Origin: Streptomyces adelaidensis | GTDB taxonomy: Bacteria > Actinomycetota > Actinomycetes > Streptomycetales > Streptomycetaceae | DNA length: 64,000 bases | NCBI RefSeq assembly: GCF_016598475.1 | Contig: NZ_JAEMUX010000007.1 | Coordinates: forward strand, 124,001 to 188,000 | Direction of reading: 5' to 3' | In this document: positions 27,075 through 36,142 of the stretch, piece by piece | Position numbering within the stretch: the stretch's first letter is position 1 | Layout: each line of letters opens with the position of its first letter | Translations under genes and position numbers: made by a program | Notes under the pieces: model-generated | Told to the model about the DNA's origin: nothing | The model's database searches: none | What the model saw: the letters and a program-made list of their open reading frames with translations, nothing else

Positions 27075-29369
27075 ATGCGATCGAGCCGTTCCCGTGGGGA
27101 AGACGCGGCCGAGCCCGCAGCAGGCAGGCTGCGGCGACTCGGCGAGTGGTGCGCCCGGCACTTCGTGGTCGTCATCGTCGCCTGGCTGGTGGCCCTCGCG
27201 GCGCTCCAAGTGCTCAACCGGTCCTTCGGCGGCGACTACTCGGACGACTTCTCCCTCCCCGGCGTGCAGTCGCAGCAGGGCCTCGAGGTGCTGCAGAAGC
27301 ACGATCCGGCGGCCGGCGGCTACAGCAGCCAGATCGTCCTGCACGACAAGGACAAGGCCCTGACCTCGCTCGGCTCCCAGATGTCCGACACGGTCGACGA
27401 CCTGCAGAAACTGCCACACGTGCTGTCGGTCCAGAACCCGCTCACCGCGCCGCCCACGCAGTTGTCGCAGCCGTCGGACCAGGCGCAGCAGCCGAACGTC
27501 GGCCCCCTGTCGTCCGACCAGAAGACCGCCTACATCACCGTCCGCTTCGACGTGCAGCCCTCGACCCTCGAAGACAGCTATCTCGACGGCGTGGACGACT
27601 CCGTCCAGTCGCTGCGGTCGGCCGGCGCCGACGTCGAGTACGGCGGCCCGCTCGGCGAACTGGCCCGCCCCGCGGCGGACGACCGGGTGAGCGAACTGAT
27701 CGGGTTCGCGGTGGCGATCGTCGTCCTCCTCGTCGGCTTCGGCAGTGTGATCGCGGCCGGACTGCCCCTGGTGACCGCGCTGCTCGGCGTGGTGGGCGGC
27801 CTCGCCTGCCTCGGACTGCTGGCCTCCGCGTTCACCTTCGCCACCGTCTCGCCGACCCTGGCGACGATGATCGGCCTCGGCGTGGGCATCGACTACGCCC
27901 TGTTCCTGATCACCCGTCACCGGCAGAAGCTCATGAACGGCGCCGATCCGGTGCACGCCGCCGGACACGCCACGGCGACCAGCGGCCGCGCCGTACTCGT
28001 CTCCGGCTGCACGGTGATCATCGCCCTGGCCGGGCTGTACGCGTCCGGGGTGAGCTTCATCGGCAAACTCGGACTGGCGGCCGCCGTCACCGTCGTCTCG
28101 GCCGTGATCGGCGCTCTGACGCTGGTCCCCGCCCTGCTGGGGCTCATCGGCAGACGCATCGACCGTTACCACGTGCGCCGGCCGGTCGCCGAGACCGGCA
28201 CCGCGGAGGGGGCCGAGGCCCAGGGCACCTGGCACCGCTACGCCCAGCGTGTGGAGCACCGGCCCTGGCACTTCCTGGCGGCGGGAGTCACCACCATCGC
28301 CATCCTCGCGATTCCCGTCCTCTCCCTCCAGCTCGGCCACATCGGCGACGGCGCCGACCCCACCTCCTTCACCGACCGCCGCGCCTACGACCTGATGACC
28401 GACGCCTTCGGGCCCGGCTCCAACGGTCCGCTCACCGTCGTCATCGACCAGACCTCCGTCCCGTCCTCCGACCGCCCGCCGCTCCAGAGCACCGCGCAGA
28501 AGAACCTCGACGCGGTGGCGGGGGCCCACGCGGTCACCTCGCTGTCCGCCACCAGCGACGGGGACGTCCTGGTCGGCACGGTCTACTCCAAGGAGTCCCC
28601 GCAGAACGCCGACACCACCGACCTGGTGAACCGCTTGGTCGACGACACGCTGCCCGCCTCGGTATCCGGCACGAAGGCGGAGGGGTACGTCACCGGCACC
28701 ACGGCCTCCCAGGTCGACTTCCGCGACATCGTGGCGAGCAGGCTGCCCCTCATCATCGCCGTCGTCGTCGCCCTGGCCTTCCTGATCATCCTCATCGTCT
28801 TCCGGGGCCTGCTCGTCGCGTTGAAGGCGGCGGCCCTCAACGTCCTGTCCATCACCGCCTCGTACGGTGTGGTCGTCGCCGTCTTCCAATGGGGCTGGGG
28901 CGGCCCGGCCCTGGGCGTCTCAGGCAAGGTGCCCATCGAGAGCTACGTCCCGATGATGATGTTCGCCATCATCTTCGGCCTGAGCATGGACTACGAGATC
29001 TTCCTGCTCTCCCGTGTCCACGAGGCCTGGCTCAGCACCGGGGACGCCCGTGCCGCCGTCGCCCACGCTTTGGAGATCACCGCCCGCGTCATCAGCTGCG
29101 CCGCCCTGATCATGGTGAGCGTCTTCGCCGCGTTCATCGTCAGCGACAACATCGTCGTGAAGATGCTGGGCCTGGGCCTGGCCGTGAGCGTCCTGATCGA
29201 CGCGACGGTCGTACGCCTGCTCCTGGTCCCGGCGGTGATGACCCTCCTCGGCCGCCACGCCTGGTGGACCCCGCACTGGCTGGACCGCGTGCTGCCGCAC
29301 ATCGACGCGGAGGGGAACACGACCGAGCGGCCGGTCCCGCGGGGGCAGGACCGACCGCTCAGCAACTGA
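27075..29369 (+). CDS. MMPL/RND-family transporter
   Basis: 764-residue inner-membrane export protein of the MMPL family (RND superfamily), driven by the proton gradient. It has an N-terminal helix ([19 protein letters not shown]), a large extracytoplasmic loop, helices 2-6 (starting [18 protein letters not shown]), a second helix near [20 protein letters not shown], a second loop and helices 8-12 ([18 protein letters not shown] onward). The intramembrane signatures [12 protein letters not shown] and [14 protein letters not shown] carry the paired Asp/Tyr of the proton path. Substrate is probably a lipid or hydrophobic compound. ATG at 27075 follows GGAGAGG; upstream starts at 27027 and 27039 are possible. 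Confidence 0.92.
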   Translation: MRSSRSRGEDAAEPAAGRLRRLGEWCARHFVVVIVAWLVALAALQVLNRSFGGDYSDDFSLPGVQSQQGLEVLQKHDPAAGGYSSQIVLHDKDKALTSLGSQMSDTVDDLQKLPHVLSVQNPLTAPPTQLSQPSDQAQQPNVGPLSSDQKTAYITVRFDVQPSTLEDSYLDGVDDSVQSLRSAGADVEYGGPLGELARPAADDRVSELIGFAVAIVVLLVGFGSVIAAGLPLVTALLGVVGGLACLGLLASAFTFATVSPTLATMIGLGVGIDYALFLITRHRQKLMNGADPVHAAGHATATSGRAVLVSGCTVIIALAGLYASGVSFIGKLGLAAAVTVVSAVIGALTLVPALLGLIGRRIDRYHVRRPVAETGTAEGAEAQGTWHRYAQRVEHRPWHFLAAGVTTIAILAIPVLSLQLGHIGDGADPTSFTDRRAYDLMTDAFGPGSNGPLTVVIDQTSVPSSDRPPLQSTAQKNLDAVAGAHAVTSLSATSDGDVLVGTVYSKESPQNADTTDLVNRLVDDTLPASVSGTKAEGYVTGTTASQVDFRDIVASRLPLIIAVVVALAFLIILIVFRGLLVALKAAALNVLSITASYGVVVAVFQWGWGGPALGVSGKVPIESYVPMMMFAIIFGLSMDYEIFLLSRVHEAWLSTGDARAAVAHALEITARVISCAALIMVSVFAAFIVSDNIVVKMLGLGLAVSVLIDATVVRLLLVPAVMTLLGRHAWWTPHWLDRVLPHIDAEGNTTERPVPRGQDRPLSN

Positions 29370-29372
29370 CGG

Positions 29373-31652
29373 TCAGAACGTCAGCTTCCAGCTGTTGATG
29401 TAGCCGGTGTCGAGGCTGGCCACGTCCTGGACCCGCAGTTTCCAGGTGCCCGCGGCGGTCTCTGAGGAGGCGTCCACCGTGTACGTCGCGACCACGTTGT
29501 CGGCCGAGTCGGACGAGGCGGAGTTCTTCAGCCGGTAGGCCGTGCCGTCCGGGGCCACGAGGTCGACGACCAGGTCACCGCGCCAGGTGTGGACGATGTC
29601 CACGTCCACGGTGAGCGCGCTGGACGCCGCTCCGGCCCGGTTGACGTTGATCGGGGACTCCACGGTGGAGTTGTCGGGGATCTGGTAGTCGGCGGTGTTC
29701 TCGAACACCGACTGGTTCCCCTCCTCGTCCACCCGCCAGGCGAAGCTCGCCGTACCGGTCTCGCCGGCCGCGTCCGTCACGGTGACCGTCGGCGTCCAGC
29801 TCCCCGCGGTGGTCGGCGTACCCGAGACACGGCCCGTGGCGGTGTCGATGGACAGCCCGTCCGGCAGCCCGGTGGCCGCGTACGACAGGGCCCCGGCGTT
29901 GGTGGAGGACGCCTGGACGTCCAGCGTGACGGCCTGGCCGATCAGGGAGTACTGGGCGGCCGGCGGGACGACCGTCACACCGTCGAGGATCCTGGACCCG
30001 ACGTTGATCGCGGCCCAGGCGTTGGCGGTGTTGTTGTAGGTCACCGTGCCGAGCCCGTACAGGTCGGCGGCGGCCTGCAGGGTGGCCGTGCGGGCGCCCG
30101 CGTAGTTGGTGGTGGACGTCATGTACGTGGTGAGCGCCCGGAACCAGATCTTCTCGGCCGCCTCCCGGCCGATCGGCGTCACCGGAAGCCCGTCGTACGT
30201 GGGGGAGTCGTAGTCGACCCCGTTGACGGTCTTCGCACCGTTGCCCTCGGAGGCCAGGTAGTACCAGTGGTTGGCCGGGCCCGAGGAGTAGTGGACGTCT
30301 ATGTTGCCGAGCGTGGAGGACCAGTAGTCGCGCGAGGAACCGTCCCTGCTGGGCTTGTCCATGTACCGCAGCGGTGTACCGTCGCCGTTGATGTCGATCT
30401 TCTCGCCGACCAGGTAGTCCCCGACGTCGCCCGTGTTGCCGGCGGCGAACTCGACGGCGGCGGCGAAGATGTCGGAGGTCGCCTCGTTCAACCCGCCCGA
30501 CTCACCGCTGTAGTTGAGGCCCGCGGTGACCGAGGTGAGCCCGTGCGTCATCTCGTGCGCGGCCACGTCGATCGAGGTGAGCGGGTTGGCGTTGCCCGAC
30601 CCGTCGCCGTACGTCATGCAGAAGCAGGAGTCCTGCCAGAACGCGTTGACGTAGGCATTGCCGTAGTGGACCCGGCTGTACGGCGCGACCCCGTCGTTGC
30701 GCAGCCCGTTGCGCCCGTGCACGTTCTTGTAGTAGTCCCAGGTCAGCGCCGCACCGTAGTGGGCGTCCGCCCCCGCGGTCTCCAGGTCGGCGGTGGTGCC
30801 GTCACCCCAGACGTCGTCGGTCCCGCTGAACAGCGTGCCTGTCCCGGACGTGCCGCGATTGAGGTTGTACGTACGGTGGCTGCCCCGGTCCGCGTCGGTC
30901 AGCGTGTACGACGACCCGGACTGACTCGTGCCGAGCGTGACCGTGCCGCTGTAGCGGGTGTTGCCGGTGCCGGTGTGCACGGCCTCGTACTCGAACAGCT
31001 TGTCGCCGGTCTGCGCGTCGGTGATGACGTGCAGCTCACTGGGCGTGTCGTCGTGCTGGAACCCGCTCACGACGGTCTCGTAGGCGAGCGTCGGAGCGCC
31101 CTTCGTGGCCCAGACGACCTTGCGGCTGCTGTCCGCCTCGGTCTTCGCGGACCCCTCTTCCTTCGCCGCCGCGAGCGCCTGCTTCTCGGCGGTGGCCCTG
31201 CTGACCTCGGCGCTGAGGTCCGACACCTTCAGCTCGGCCTTGTAGGCCCGGGTGACACTCTCGACCGCGCCGCTCTTGGCGGCGTGGACGACCAGGTCGC
31301 CGCCGAGCACGGGCAGGCCGGCGTAGGTGCGCTCGTAGCGCGTGTGCACGGTGCCGTCGACGTCCTTGACGACGTCACGGACCCGCAACTCCTCCTGGCC
31401 GCCCAGGCCGAGGCGGTCAGCGGTCTTGTCCGTGGCCTTCTCGGCCCCCTGGATGAGGGTGTCGCGCTGAGCGGGAGTGAGCTTCGCGGGCAGCGCCCCG
31501 CGATCCGGCTTCGCGGCAGCGGTACGGGCGGTGCCTTCGCCGCCGTCACCGCGTGCGATCGCCGGAGCGCCCGGGACGGCGACGGCGAGCACGGCCGCCG
31601 TGACGACGAGGGCGGCCGTGGCCGTGGTGCGTCTGTGGGGGGTGGATCTCAC
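29373..31652 (-). CDS. Secreted M4-family (thermolysin-like) zinc metalloprotease
   Basis: 759-residue secreted protease. A signal peptide (ATAALVVTAAVLAVAVPGAPA) is followed by FTP and PepSY pro-domains (about residues 60-220) that would keep the enzyme inactive until cleaved. The peptidase M4 domain follows, with HEMTH (zinc His-Glu-His) in AAHEMTHGLTSV and the third ligand Glu in GGLNEATSDIFAAAVE. A putative Ig-like domain (VVPPAAQYSLIGQAV to SFAWRV) and a C-terminal P/proprotein-convertase-like domain (about the last 120 residues) complete it. Ends 3 bp from the convergent transporter gene. Confidence 0.95.
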   Translation of the reverse strand: MRSTPHRRTTATAALVVTAAVLAVAVPGAPAIARGDGGEGTARTAAAKPDRGALPAKLTPAQRDTLIQGAEKATDKTADRLGLGGQEELRVRDVVKDVDGTVHTRYERTYAGLPVLGGDLVVHAAKSGAVESVTRAYKAELKVSDLSAEVSRATAEKQALAAAKEEGSAKTEADSSRKVVWATKGAPTLAYETVVSGFQHDDTPSELHVITDAQTGDKLFEYEAVHTGTGNTRYSGTVTLGTSQSGSSYTLTDADRGSHRTYNLNRGTSGTGTLFSGTDDVWGDGTTADLETAGADAHYGAALTWDYYKNVHGRNGLRNDGVAPYSRVHYGNAYVNAFWQDSCFCMTYGDGSGNANPLTSIDVAAHEMTHGLTSVTAGLNYSGESGGLNEATSDIFAAAVEFAAGNTGDVGDYLVGEKIDINGDGTPLRYMDKPSRDGSSRDYWSSTLGNIDVHYSSGPANHWYYLASEGNGAKTVNGVDYDSPTYDGLPVTPIGREAAEKIWFRALTTYMTSTTNYAGARTATLQAAADLYGLGTVTYNNTANAWAAINVGSRILDGVTVVPPAAQYSLIGQAVTLDVQASSTNAGALSYAATGLPDGLSIDTATGRVSGTPTTAGSWTPTVTVTDAAGETGTASFAWRVDEEGNQSVFENTADYQIPDNSTVESPINVNRAGAASSALTVDVDIVHTWRGDLVVDLVAPDGTAYRLKNSASSDSADNVVATYTVDASSETAAGTWKLRVQDVASLDTGYINSWKLTF

Positions 31653-31945
31653 GCGAACTCCTTTGCTGCGGCCGACGTTGGACGAGCGGCCGTACGAAGG
31701 ACCCGGTGCACGGGTCGAGGCACCGGGTGGGGCAGGGAGAACTGCGATGCGGGTGCGCGTGCGCCGTCGTGAGACGGAGTGCGCACAGAGTGACAGACGG
31801 GAGGTGGCTATGTCAGGGACATATCAAGTCTTTGGCCGGAAAGTGTTCGATTATTGAGTGGCTTGCCGGGCGCGTGCCCCGCTGAGCGACCGCCTGCGGA
31901 ACGGTCCTGCGGGGCCCACGCCGGTCTCCCCGCTCTCCGGCGTGC
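31653..31945. other. Intergenic region upstream of the M4 protease
   Basis: About 290 bp. It is more AT-rich than its surroundings around 31805-31860 (including TTGATATG on the minus strand at about 31820-31827), which fits a protease promoter. A 15-codon open frame at 31810 has no support. Confidence 0.4.
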
Positions 31946-33225
31946 TCACGAGCCGACAGCCAGACGATTTCCGGCGGCGACCCGCACCTCGGCCTCCTCC
32001 ATCGGATCGTCACGCAGCCACGCCAGCCGCTCCCGGACGTGCGGCGAATCGGGCGCGTGCGCGATCCCCAGCAGCCGGGCGTTCGATTCGCTCAGTCCCA
32101 CAGTGACTCGGTGAACGCCAGGTCGAGTCCGGCCGGTGCGACAGCTGCCAGCGCCTTGAGGAAGGCGGGCCGCTCGTACGAGTGCGGTGTGCGCGACCAG
32201 AGCCGGCGGAGCACCGGCGCCGCCTCCGCGGCCGCCGACCCGAAACGGGCGATCCCGTCGGCCAGTCGCGCGGGACCACACCACTGGCGTGCCTTTTCGT
32301 GCGCCGAGAGTTCCGCCATCAGCACGGGCAGATCCCGGGCCCCACCGTGTTCCGCCAGCACCTGTGTCCCGATCCAGGACAACCACTGCCCGCCGTCCGC
32401 CGCCCATGCCCGCGCCTGGGGCAGGGCCCGCGCACCGAGCCGCCGGACCGCGGCCCCGAGCCCCGGCAGCGGCGGTTCACCGTTCACCTCCGCAAGGCCC
32501 GGCACCAACGGGATCAGCGCCGGCTCCGGCGGACGCCCGGCCAGCGCCCGCAACGCCTGGACCTTCGCACCGTAGGCCGACCCGCCATCGGCGAGGACGG
32601 CAAGCAGCCGCCGGCTACTCGGCCCGACGTCGATCGTGTGCGTCCGCGGCGGCCGGACGGGGCCGCTCCGCCCGGCTCCCACCCGCCAGCGCACCCAGGG
32701 CTCGGAGCGCCACAGCCGAGGCTCGTCCCCGCCCAGGCGATCGTGCGCGACACCGGCCAGGTCGTCCCACCACTCGACGGGCCAGACACCCGCGACCGAC
32801 TCCAGCACATCGCCCCAGTGCTCGCCCTCGCGGACGTACTCCCGCAGCCCTTCACGCGCTTCGGCCGACCCGGACAGGGCCAGCAGCTCCAGCATCCCGG
32901 TGGCCCGCTCGCAGTCGTCACCGTCGCCCGCGAGCAGGGCGAACACCGGGTCCGGCGCGAGCCCCGACTCCCGGATCAGGCGTGCCAGATACAGCTGACG
33001 GTCATCCACCTGCGAGTCCCACCGCCAGTCCTGCCGCACGACCTCGTACACCGGCGCGGCCGACGTCTCCGGCGGTTCCCGGGACGCTCGCAGCGCGCCC
33101 AGTCCCCGCCCCCGTTGCAGCAGCCCCCTCAGCGAGTGCGGCGAGGCGTACACCTGGTCATCCGCGGATCCGTCGTCGCTCATCGCCGCGAAGCCTGCCC
33201 GAGACACCCCACCGGCACCAGCCAT
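31946..33225 (-). pseudogene. HEAT-repeat-like protein gene with an apparent C-terminal frameshift
   Basis: The main frame ends at 32092 and encodes 377 aa, mostly alpha-helical, with several HEAT-like helix pairs (LIRESGLAPDPVFALLAG, ATGMLELLALSGSAEAREGL, YGAKVQALRALAGRPP, RDLPVLMAELSAHEKARQW). Right after SLWD-stop the -1 frame continues smoothly with SESNARLLGIAHAPDSPHVR and RERLAWLRDDPMEEAEVRVA to a stop at 31946, which reads like the natural end of the same helical array. One missing base near 32093 would explain this. Family function is unknown. Confidence 0.6.
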
Positions 33226-33275
33226 TTTCGACAGCCCCCTACGGACCGCCGGCCGGCCTCTTGCAGACTGGGGCC

Positions 33276-34766
33276 ATGCACCGTCACTCCCGCCGACTCG
33301 CGACCGCCCTGGTCTGCCTCGTCGCGACCACTGCGCTGTTCACGGCCTGCTCGGGCGGAACCGGAGAGGGCGAGGAGTCGGCACAGCCGTCTCCTTCCGT
33401 CCCGAAGTCCTCGTCGTCCCCGTCCAAGCGGGCCGCCGGCGAGGTCAACCGGGACGATGTCAACGGCGACGGGCACGCGGACGTCGTCGTCAACGGCTGG
33501 TACCGGGCGAAGCCCGGCCTGGAGTGGAGCCGCAACCGCTTCGTCGCCCTGGCCGCAGCGACAGCAGCAGCTGACGGCCCGGACCCGGGCGAGGCATTCC
33601 GCCTCAAGGAGAGCCTGCCCGAACTCGGCCCCCCGATCAGCACCGGGCCGATCGGGCAGGACCAGTCGACACAGTTCACCGGAGACCTGGACGACGACGG
33701 CTACGCCGATGTCGTCGCCGGTGACATGGTCTACGACGCCGACGGCGACTTCGTGCCCGAGCAGCACATCCACTGGGGTGGCCCCGACAGCCTCGCCGCC
33801 GTCACCGAACTGGCCGACGACGTCCTGCCCGCCATCGCCACCGGGGACTTCGACGGAGACGGAGCCCTCGACCTCCTGACCCTCGCACGGCCTTCGTTCA
33901 GCCAATCCGCGACCGAGCCGCAGCCCGCCACCGTCCTCTACGGCCCGCTCGGCCGCGACGGGAAACCCCGAGCCACCTCGACGACCGACGTCGGCTACGG
34001 GGGCTGGGTGTCGGTCGCCCACACCGTCGTCGGCGACTTCGACGGCGACGGCCGGGACGACCTCGTCACCAAGGGCGTGTACGACGAGGAGGACGCGCGA
34101 CTGGAGGACGGCCCGCCGGAAGGGGTCACCGACGCCACGTTCTACCGGGGGACGGCCGGTACGACCGGAAGGGCCGGAAGCCTGAAGGCCGCCGGTTCCG
34201 TACCCGGCGTCACCGGCGCGGGCTCCCTGCCCCTCGACACCGGCGACTTCGACGGCGACGGCCACCAGGACATCATCGGCAGGGGCCAGGTCGGAGATCG
34301 GGCCGTCGTCGTCTACGGCAGCGCCGAGGGCCCCGGCCGCGGTGAGGCCCGCCCCGGCGACCTGGGGAAGCTGAAGCCCGGCCTCGCCGTCGCGGTCGGC
34401 GATGTCAACGGCGACGGCTACGACGACCTCGCCACCAACCCCCGTGGCGAGGACCGCCGCATCGGTCAGGTCGTCGTCGTACTCGGCGGCGAGGACGGCC
34501 TCGACACCACCCGCACCCTCACGATCGACCGCTACACCATCGGCCTCAAGGGCTCTCCCCGAACCGCCGGGGACCGCGACCGCTTCGGCTGGGACCTGTA
34601 CATGGCCGACCTCGACAGCGACGGCCAGGACGAACTCCTCATCGGAACCTTCGGCTTCACCGAGCCCCGCAAGGACTCCGGCTACTGGATCCTGCGCGGA
34701 ACGCCGAACGGCCCGTCCACGTCGGACCGCCACTTCGTCAGGACGAAGGACTTCGGCAGCAGTTGA
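33276..34766 (+). CDS. Secreted FG-GAP/VCBS-repeat lipoprotein
   Basis: 496-residue lipoprotein. The signal peptide ends in a lipobox at LFTACSGG (Cys near residue 25), so the mature protein would be lipid-anchored. Seven or so FG-GAP repeats follow, each with calcium-binding DxNxDGxxD loops: DDVNGDGHADV, DLDDDGYADV, DFDGDGALDL, DFDGDGRDDL, DFDGDGHQDI, DVNGDGYDDL and DLDSDGQDEL. This suggests an integrin-alpha-like beta-propeller. Start ATG at 33276; the frame extends much further upstream, but that part is antisense to the HEAT gene. Function unknown, perhaps binding at the cell surface. Confidence 0.9.
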   Translation: MHRHSRRLATALVCLVATTALFTACSGGTGEGEESAQPSPSVPKSSSSPSKRAAGEVNRDDVNGDGHADVVVNGWYRAKPGLEWSRNRFVALAAATAAADGPDPGEAFRLKESLPELGPPISTGPIGQDQSTQFTGDLDDDGYADVVAGDMVYDADGDFVPEQHIHWGGPDSLAAVTELADDVLPAIATGDFDGDGALDLLTLARPSFSQSATEPQPATVLYGPLGRDGKPRATSTTDVGYGGWVSVAHTVVGDFDGDGRDDLVTKGVYDEEDARLEDGPPEGVTDATFYRGTAGTTGRAGSLKAAGSVPGVTGAGSLPLDTGDFDGDGHQDIIGRGQVGDRAVVVYGSAEGPGRGEARPGDLGKLKPGLAVAVGDVNGDGYDDLATNPRGEDRRIGQVVVVLGGEDGLDTTRTLTIDRYTIGLKGSPRTAGDRDRFGWDLYMADLDSDGQDELLIGTFGFTEPRKDSGYWILRGTPNGPSTSDRHFVRTKDFGSS

Positions 34767-34813
34767 GGCCGCCCGGCGCCACCTCGGATCACGTCACGGC
34801 ATATCGCCTCACG

Positions 34814-35629
34814 TCACGGCTTGCGCGCGAGGCCCCCGTGTTCACCGATGACCTCCGGCGTCGGGTCGGCGGGGTCCGGGCGCCAGAAGGGGACCGGGAC
34901 GACGCCGGGGTCCAGCAGTTCCAGGCCGTCGAAGTACGCGGTGATCTCGTCGACGGTGCGCAGGTTGTACGGCACCGCGCCGCTCTCGTTGTACGCGTCC
35001 TGGGCCTGCTCGAAGACCGGGTCGATCCCTCGTGAGCCGTCGTTGACGGAGAGATAACTGCCGGACGGCAGCGCGCCCAGCAGGCTGGTGACGATGGACC
35101 GCGCCCGGTCGTGGTCGGCGACGTGTCCCAGGATGTTGCTGAGGATGAGAGCCGTGGGCCGGCCGAGGTCCAGCGTCTCGGCGGCGGCCGTGAGGATGCG
35201 GTCCGGGTCCAGCACATTGGAGTCGACGTACGCCGTCGCGCCCTCCGGTGTGGAGTAGAGCAGGGCGCGGGCGTGCGCCAGCACCATCGGGTCGTTGTCG
35301 ACGTACACGATCCGGGTCTCGGGGGCGATCCGCTGGGCGACCTGGTGGGTGTTCTCGGCGGTCGGCAGGCCCGTGCCGACGTCCAGGAACTGACGTATGC
35401 CCGCCTCGGAGACCAGATACGTGATGTTGCGGCGCAGAAACGCGCGGCTGCTGCGGGCGATGGTCACGATCCCGGGAAACACGGCGGTGTACGCGTCGCC
35501 GGCCTGCTCGTCGACGGGGTAGTTGTCCTTCCCGCCCAGCCAGTAGTTCCAGATACGGGCCGAGTGCGGCACCGACGTGTCGATCTTCTGGTGCGACGCC
35601 GGTCCCGGCGTGGTCGCTTGGTCGGTCAT
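34814..35629 (-). CDS. SAM-dependent methyltransferase, DUF574/SAV2177 family
   Basis: 271 aa, the family's usual length. SAV2177-family motifs are PHSARIWNYWLGGKDNYPVDE near the N-terminus, FLDVGTGLPTAENTH as the SAM-binding Gly loop, and VYVDNDPMVLAHARALL as motif II. Streptomyces genomes hold dozens of paralogues of this family, mostly of unknown substrate. ATG with a weak ribosome site. Divergent from a short protein gene at 35845. Confidence 0.93.
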   Translation of the reverse strand: MTDQATTPGPASHQKIDTSVPHSARIWNYWLGGKDNYPVDEQAGDAYTAVFPGIVTIARSSRAFLRRNITYLVSEAGIRQFLDVGTGLPTAENTHQVAQRIAPETRIVYVDNDPMVLAHARALLYSTPEGATAYVDSNVLDPDRILTAAAETLDLGRPTALILSNILGHVADHDRARSIVTSLLGALPSGSYLSVNDGSRGIDPVFEQAQDAYNESGAVPYNLRTVDEITAYFDGLELLDPGVVPVPFWRPDPADPTPEVIGEHGGLARKP

Positions 35630-35844
35630 GTGTACCGTCCGTCTTTCAGCCGAAGCAAGGATTTCCGGTCACAACTTACGTCCCGACACCCTTGCTCCGT
35701 ACGTCAGTTCACATTTCCGGGGGCGTGGAGCGTACGGATCGAGGGATACGACATACGCGTTGCCGCACCACCTGGAACTTCCTGGCCCGCGTCGGCGTCC
35801 TTCCTGTTGAGGCTCGACATGGTGTGCGACGGAAGTGAGTTGCC

Positions 35845-36063
35845 ATGGAGATGAACGACCCGGACAAGCTGGAGACCACTCTCGCCGACGGTCGGCGCAT
35901 GACCCTGTCGCTGCCCCCGACGGACGCGTGGTGGGCCGCCGACGGCATCAACGCGCTGCGTGCCGTCCCGCCCACGCACACAGGCCACGGCGAGGCGCCG
36001 CCCGCACTCCCCGAGCTGCCCGCGCTCCCCCCTGAGGTGGCCTATCTCGGCCTGGGTGCCTGA
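35845..36063 (+). CDS. Short hypothetical protein
   Basis: 72-residue protein, not recognised. It has Asp/Glu-rich and Pro-rich segments (MEMNDPDKLETTLADGRRM, PALPELPALPPEVAYLGLGA) and no transmembrane helix. The presence of AAGTGAG-type sequence before the ATG and a terminator hairpin after it supports a real gene. An alternative ATG two codons downstream exists. Confidence 0.55.
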   Translation: MEMNDPDKLETTLADGRRMTLSLPPTDAWWAADGINALRAVPPTHTGHGEAPPALPELPALPPEVAYLGLGA

Positions 36064-36085
36064 CAGGACTTGAGCAGCACTCGGC

Positions 36086-36111
36086 GGGTGGACGCTGTGG
36101 CGCGTCCACCC
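36086..36111. terminator. Hairpin terminator
   Basis: Perfect 10-bp stem GGGTGGACGC / GCGTCCACCC with a 6-nt loop. It lies 23 bp after the short protein gene and 32 bp before the 3' end of the convergent beta-helix operon. Confidence 0.85.
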
Positions 36112-36142
36112 ACCGGTGGCTGTCGCCCGCTGTCGGCCGCCC

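Noticed and set aside
25308..28889. 1193-residue minus-strand frame
   Set aside because: It crosses the surface protein gene, a terminator and the cupin and MMPL genes; no domain is recognisable. A chance opening in GC-rich DNA.
31810..31857. 15-codon frame starting MSGTYQVFGRKVFDY
   Set aside because: Too short and without a ribosome site; more likely part of the protease promoter region.
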